From an uncultured Saprospiraceae bacterium (GTDB taxonomy: Bacteria > Bacteroidota > Bacteroidia > Chitinophagales > Saprospiraceae), in the NCBI GenBank assembly GCA_937969485.1, contig CALBVQ010000135.1:1-7998 (forward strand): 7,998 nucleotides of DNA, written 5' to 3'. Below are positions 6,384-7,998 of this stretch, piece after piece. Both the position numbers and the translations under genes were made by a program. The notes under the pieces are model-generated. The model was not told where the DNA came from and made no database searches. It worked only from the letters and a program-made list of their open reading frames with translations. Numbering within the stretch: the stretch's first letter is position 1; every line of letters starts with the position of its first letter.

Positions 6384-7421
6384 ATGAAACCTTATTACAT
6401 AAACGGAATTCAACAGATTGGTATAGGTAACAATGACGTTGAGCAAACCTATAATTGGTACGATCAGCACTTTGGAATGAAAGTCAAAGTGTTTGATGAA
6501 GAGGCAGAGGCTGCTTTGATGTTGCCTTACACTGGTGGTGTGCCACGAAAAAGGCATGCCATTTTAGCTCTGAATCTCAATGGAGGAGGTGGTGTCGAAT
6601 TATGGCAGTATACTGAAAGGTTGGCTGTTCCGCCAAAAGAAAAGGTAGAGTGGGGTGACCTTGGTATCTTAGCTTCGTGCTTTAAATCTAGAAATATCGA
6701 GGAAAGTTATGCTACATTCGAAAACACTGAATTCTGTAGCCCCGTTGTTCGCAATCCTTTAGGCCAAAAACATTTTTATACTAAAGATCTACATGGTAAT
6801 CTCATTAATGTCATTGAATCCAACTCTTGGTTTAAGAAATCAAAAAACAGCCAAGGTGGAATCTGTGGTGCTGTTATTGGTGTGTCCAACATGGATGAAA
6901 GTTTAAAATTTTACAAGGACTTCTTGCATTATGATGTTGTTCTGGCTGATTGCACAGAAGTTCAAAAAGATTACCTCCCATTATTTGATGGCCAAGAATC
7001 TATATGTAGAAGAGTAATTCTGACACACAGTGAGGAAAAACAGGGTGCGTTTAGTGAGTTGTTTGGCAAAACACAAATTGAGCTAGTTCAGCGATTGGAT
7101 TATGCTGGAAAGAAGGTCTTTGCTAATAGATTATGGGGAGATCTAGGTTATATTCACTGCTGTTTCGATGTAAATGAAATGGACGTATTGAAAGCGAAAG
7201 CTTCATCAATGAACTTCACATTTACGGTTGATAGTGGTAATTTTGAAATGGGAAACGCAGCAGGAAGATTTGCTTATGTAGAAGATCCGGATGGAACATT
7301 GATTGAATTCGTAGAGACATATGAAGTCCCAATCGTTGAAAAGTGGGGTTGGTCACTGAAGCTAAGAGGAAAAAGGAGAAAGAGATTACCTCGATGGATG
7401 ATCAAAGCAATGGGTTGGTGA
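6384..7421 (+). CDS. Two-domain VOC (glyoxalase/dioxygenase-fold) protein, partner of the synthase
   Basis: A 345-residue protein made of two vicinal-oxygen-chelate domains, each of paired beta-alpha-beta-beta-beta modules: about 6-78 and 91-146, then 159-236 and 253-311. The second and fourth modules begin with the same WGDLG (90-94 and 251-255), showing the internal duplication. The size is close to 4-hydroxyphenylpyruvate dioxygenase, but the metal site differs. At the four positions that usually hold metal ligands, domain 1 has Q11, E72, A97 and N142, and domain 2 has G162, E233, H258 and E308. Domain 2 thus keeps three of four candidates and domain 1 only one. The tail (321-345) is rich in Arg, Lys and Trp and may bind membranes or acidic partners. 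The ATG directly follows the synthase stop codon, so it is surely co-expressed and probably acts on the same pathway. The reaction is unknown: lyase, isomerase, dioxygenase or non-catalytic binder are all possible. Confidence 0.88.
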   Translation: MKPYYINGIQQIGIGNNDVEQTYNWYDQHFGMKVKVFDEEAEAALMLPYTGGVPRKRHAILALNLNGGGGVELWQYTERLAVPPKEKVEWGDLGILASCFKSRNIEESYATFENTEFCSPVVRNPLGQKHFYTKDLHGNLINVIESNSWFKKSKNSQGGICGAVIGVSNMDESLKFYKDFLHYDVVLADCTEVQKDYLPLFDGQESICRRVILTHSEEKQGAFSELFGKTQIELVQRLDYAGKKVFANRLWGDLGYIHCCFDVNEMDVLKAKASSMNFTFTVDSGNFEMGNAAGRFAYVEDPDGTLIEFVETYEVPIVEKWGWSLKLRGKRRKRLPRWMIKAMGW

Positions 7422-7595
7422 CTTTAAATCATAACCAAAGAAACCTGAAGTTGCTGTGTGTATCAATAGAAAAATAATTGACTCAAGAGTTTATACGTTC
7501 TGTTTGCCATGCCGATTAAATGCGTAAAACATGCCTAGAATCCATTCTGTTTTAGGATTCAATTAACCCGAATAGCTATGTTATAATATAATGTG

Positions 7596-7603
7596 TATAT
7601 TTG
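7596..7603 (+). promoter_or_regulatory. Candidate Bacteroidota -7 box for the transposase
   Basis: TATATTTG matches the Bacteroidota -7 consensus TAnnTTTG and ends 4 nt before the ATG at 7608. A transcript starting there would be leaderless or nearly so. Overlapping TATAAT words just upstream (7582-7592) are an alternative. No good -33 element (TTG-type) was found at the expected distance, so the assignment is tentative. Confidence 0.3.
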
Positions 7604-7607
7604 TATT

Positions 7608-7998
7608 ATGATACCAGAAGATTTTAAGATTTACTATAAGAGTTTGTGATTAACCACTCAGCAGAGGATAATTGAAGAACTATTGGGATTAGGACAAAAT
7701 GAAGAATCACTTTTGGATCCTAAAATTACAGCATTAAAGTGCCCACATTGTAATTCAACACATGTTGTGGGTAATGGCAAAAATACAAATGGAGTGCAGC
7801 GTTATCGATGTCGAGGATGCAAAAAGTCATTTGGTAGTACTACAGGAAAGGTGTGGTATGCAATGCATAAAAAGGACAAACTTAAGGCCTATATGCATTG
7901 TCTATTGAGTGGTTATAGTATCCGTAAGAGTGCTAGTCAAGTAGGAATAAGTTTAGCAACATCATTTAGTTGGCGACATAAGCTATTAACGAGTATTA
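7608..7998 (+). pseudogene. IS1595-family transposase, 5' part, interrupted by an in-frame TGA
   Basis: DDE transposase fragment cut by the window edge. The frame opens with MIPEDFKIYYKSL, hits TGA at 7647-7649, and goes on in the same frame with LTTQQRIIEELLGLG and then the conserved domains. These are a zinc ribbon with CPHC (codons 7740-7751) and CRGC (codons 7809-7820), and a helix-turn-helix-like segment, KSASQVGISLATSFSWRHKL, that matches the IS1595 pattern K-A-A-x-x-x-G-x-x-x-x-T-x-F-x-W-R-H. The catalytic DDE residues are beyond the window. Because the 13 codons before the stop read naturally into the rest, a TCA (Ser) to TGA change is the simplest explanation. Rescue from TTG at 7683 or 7713 is possible and would keep the zinc ribbon; the first in-frame ATG (7863) would lose it. 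The family call is fairly sure; the inactive state is not proven. Confidence 0.72.

Larger units (their letters stand above)
7563..7998 (+). mobile_element. Left part of an IS1595-like insertion sequence
   Basis: The encoded zinc-ribbon plus helix-turn-helix transposase identifies the element; the right end lies outside the window. The left boundary is not certain. I place it at TTAACCCGAAT (from about 7563) because the same word forms the ends of the palindrome at 1239-1427 and because it is about 40 nt before the transposase ATG, a typical spacing for compact IS elements. Known IS1595 ends usually begin with a G run, which this does not, so the true tip could be elsewhere. The element lies 141 nt downstream of the VOC gene and in the same direction. 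Confidence 0.6.

Noticed and set aside
7538..7560. GAATCC/GGATTC inverted repeat after the VOC gene, as an operon terminator
   Set aside because: 6-bp stem, 11-nt loop and no following T run; too weak to call.

Overview
The window is AT-rich bacterial DNA, almost certainly from the phylum Bacteroidota. The evidence is a Bacteroidota-type alpha-oxoamine synthase (the family that begins sphingolipid or sulfonolipid bases), weak or absent Shine-Dalgarno sequences, and a TAnnTTTG-type promoter box in front of the transposase at the right end. No rRNA, tRNA or CRISPR array was seen.

Layout. Positions 19-488 hold one small secreted or membrane protein of unknown function on the minus strand, followed by a clear rho-independent terminator. 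Positions 489-1567 are a gene-poor stretch of 1.08 kb. It contains a 189-bp near-complete palindrome (1239-1427) that looks like a non-autonomous mobile element (MITE), and a short PP-loop-like coding scrap. Positions 1568-4115 are a compact minus-strand operon, transcribed in the order ung (uracil-DNA glycosylase), DUF423 membrane protein, M32 carboxypeptidase; the genes overlap by 16 nt and are separated by 2 nt. A 257-bp divergent intergenic region follows.

Positions 4373-7421 are a tight plus-strand operon: SDR ketoreductase, PLP-dependent alpha-oxoamine synthase, two-domain VOC protein. The gaps are 4 nt and 0 nt. The synthase condenses an amino acid (serine, or cysteate in the sulfonolipid variant) with an acyl-CoA or acyl-ACP, and the SDR is the natural candidate to reduce the resulting 3-ketone. 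The VOC protein has no assigned role in known long-chain-base synthesis and is the most interesting gene here. The SDR reading frame covers the whole enzyme but has no usual start codon ahead of its NAD(P)-binding motif.

Positions 7563-7998 carry the left part of an IS1595-like insertion sequence running off the window. Its transposase frame has an in-frame TGA after 13 codons. An AACCCGAA word recurs at both ends of the palindrome, just upstream of the SDR, and at the presumed left end of the IS, which suggests that related mobile-element ends are scattered through this locus.
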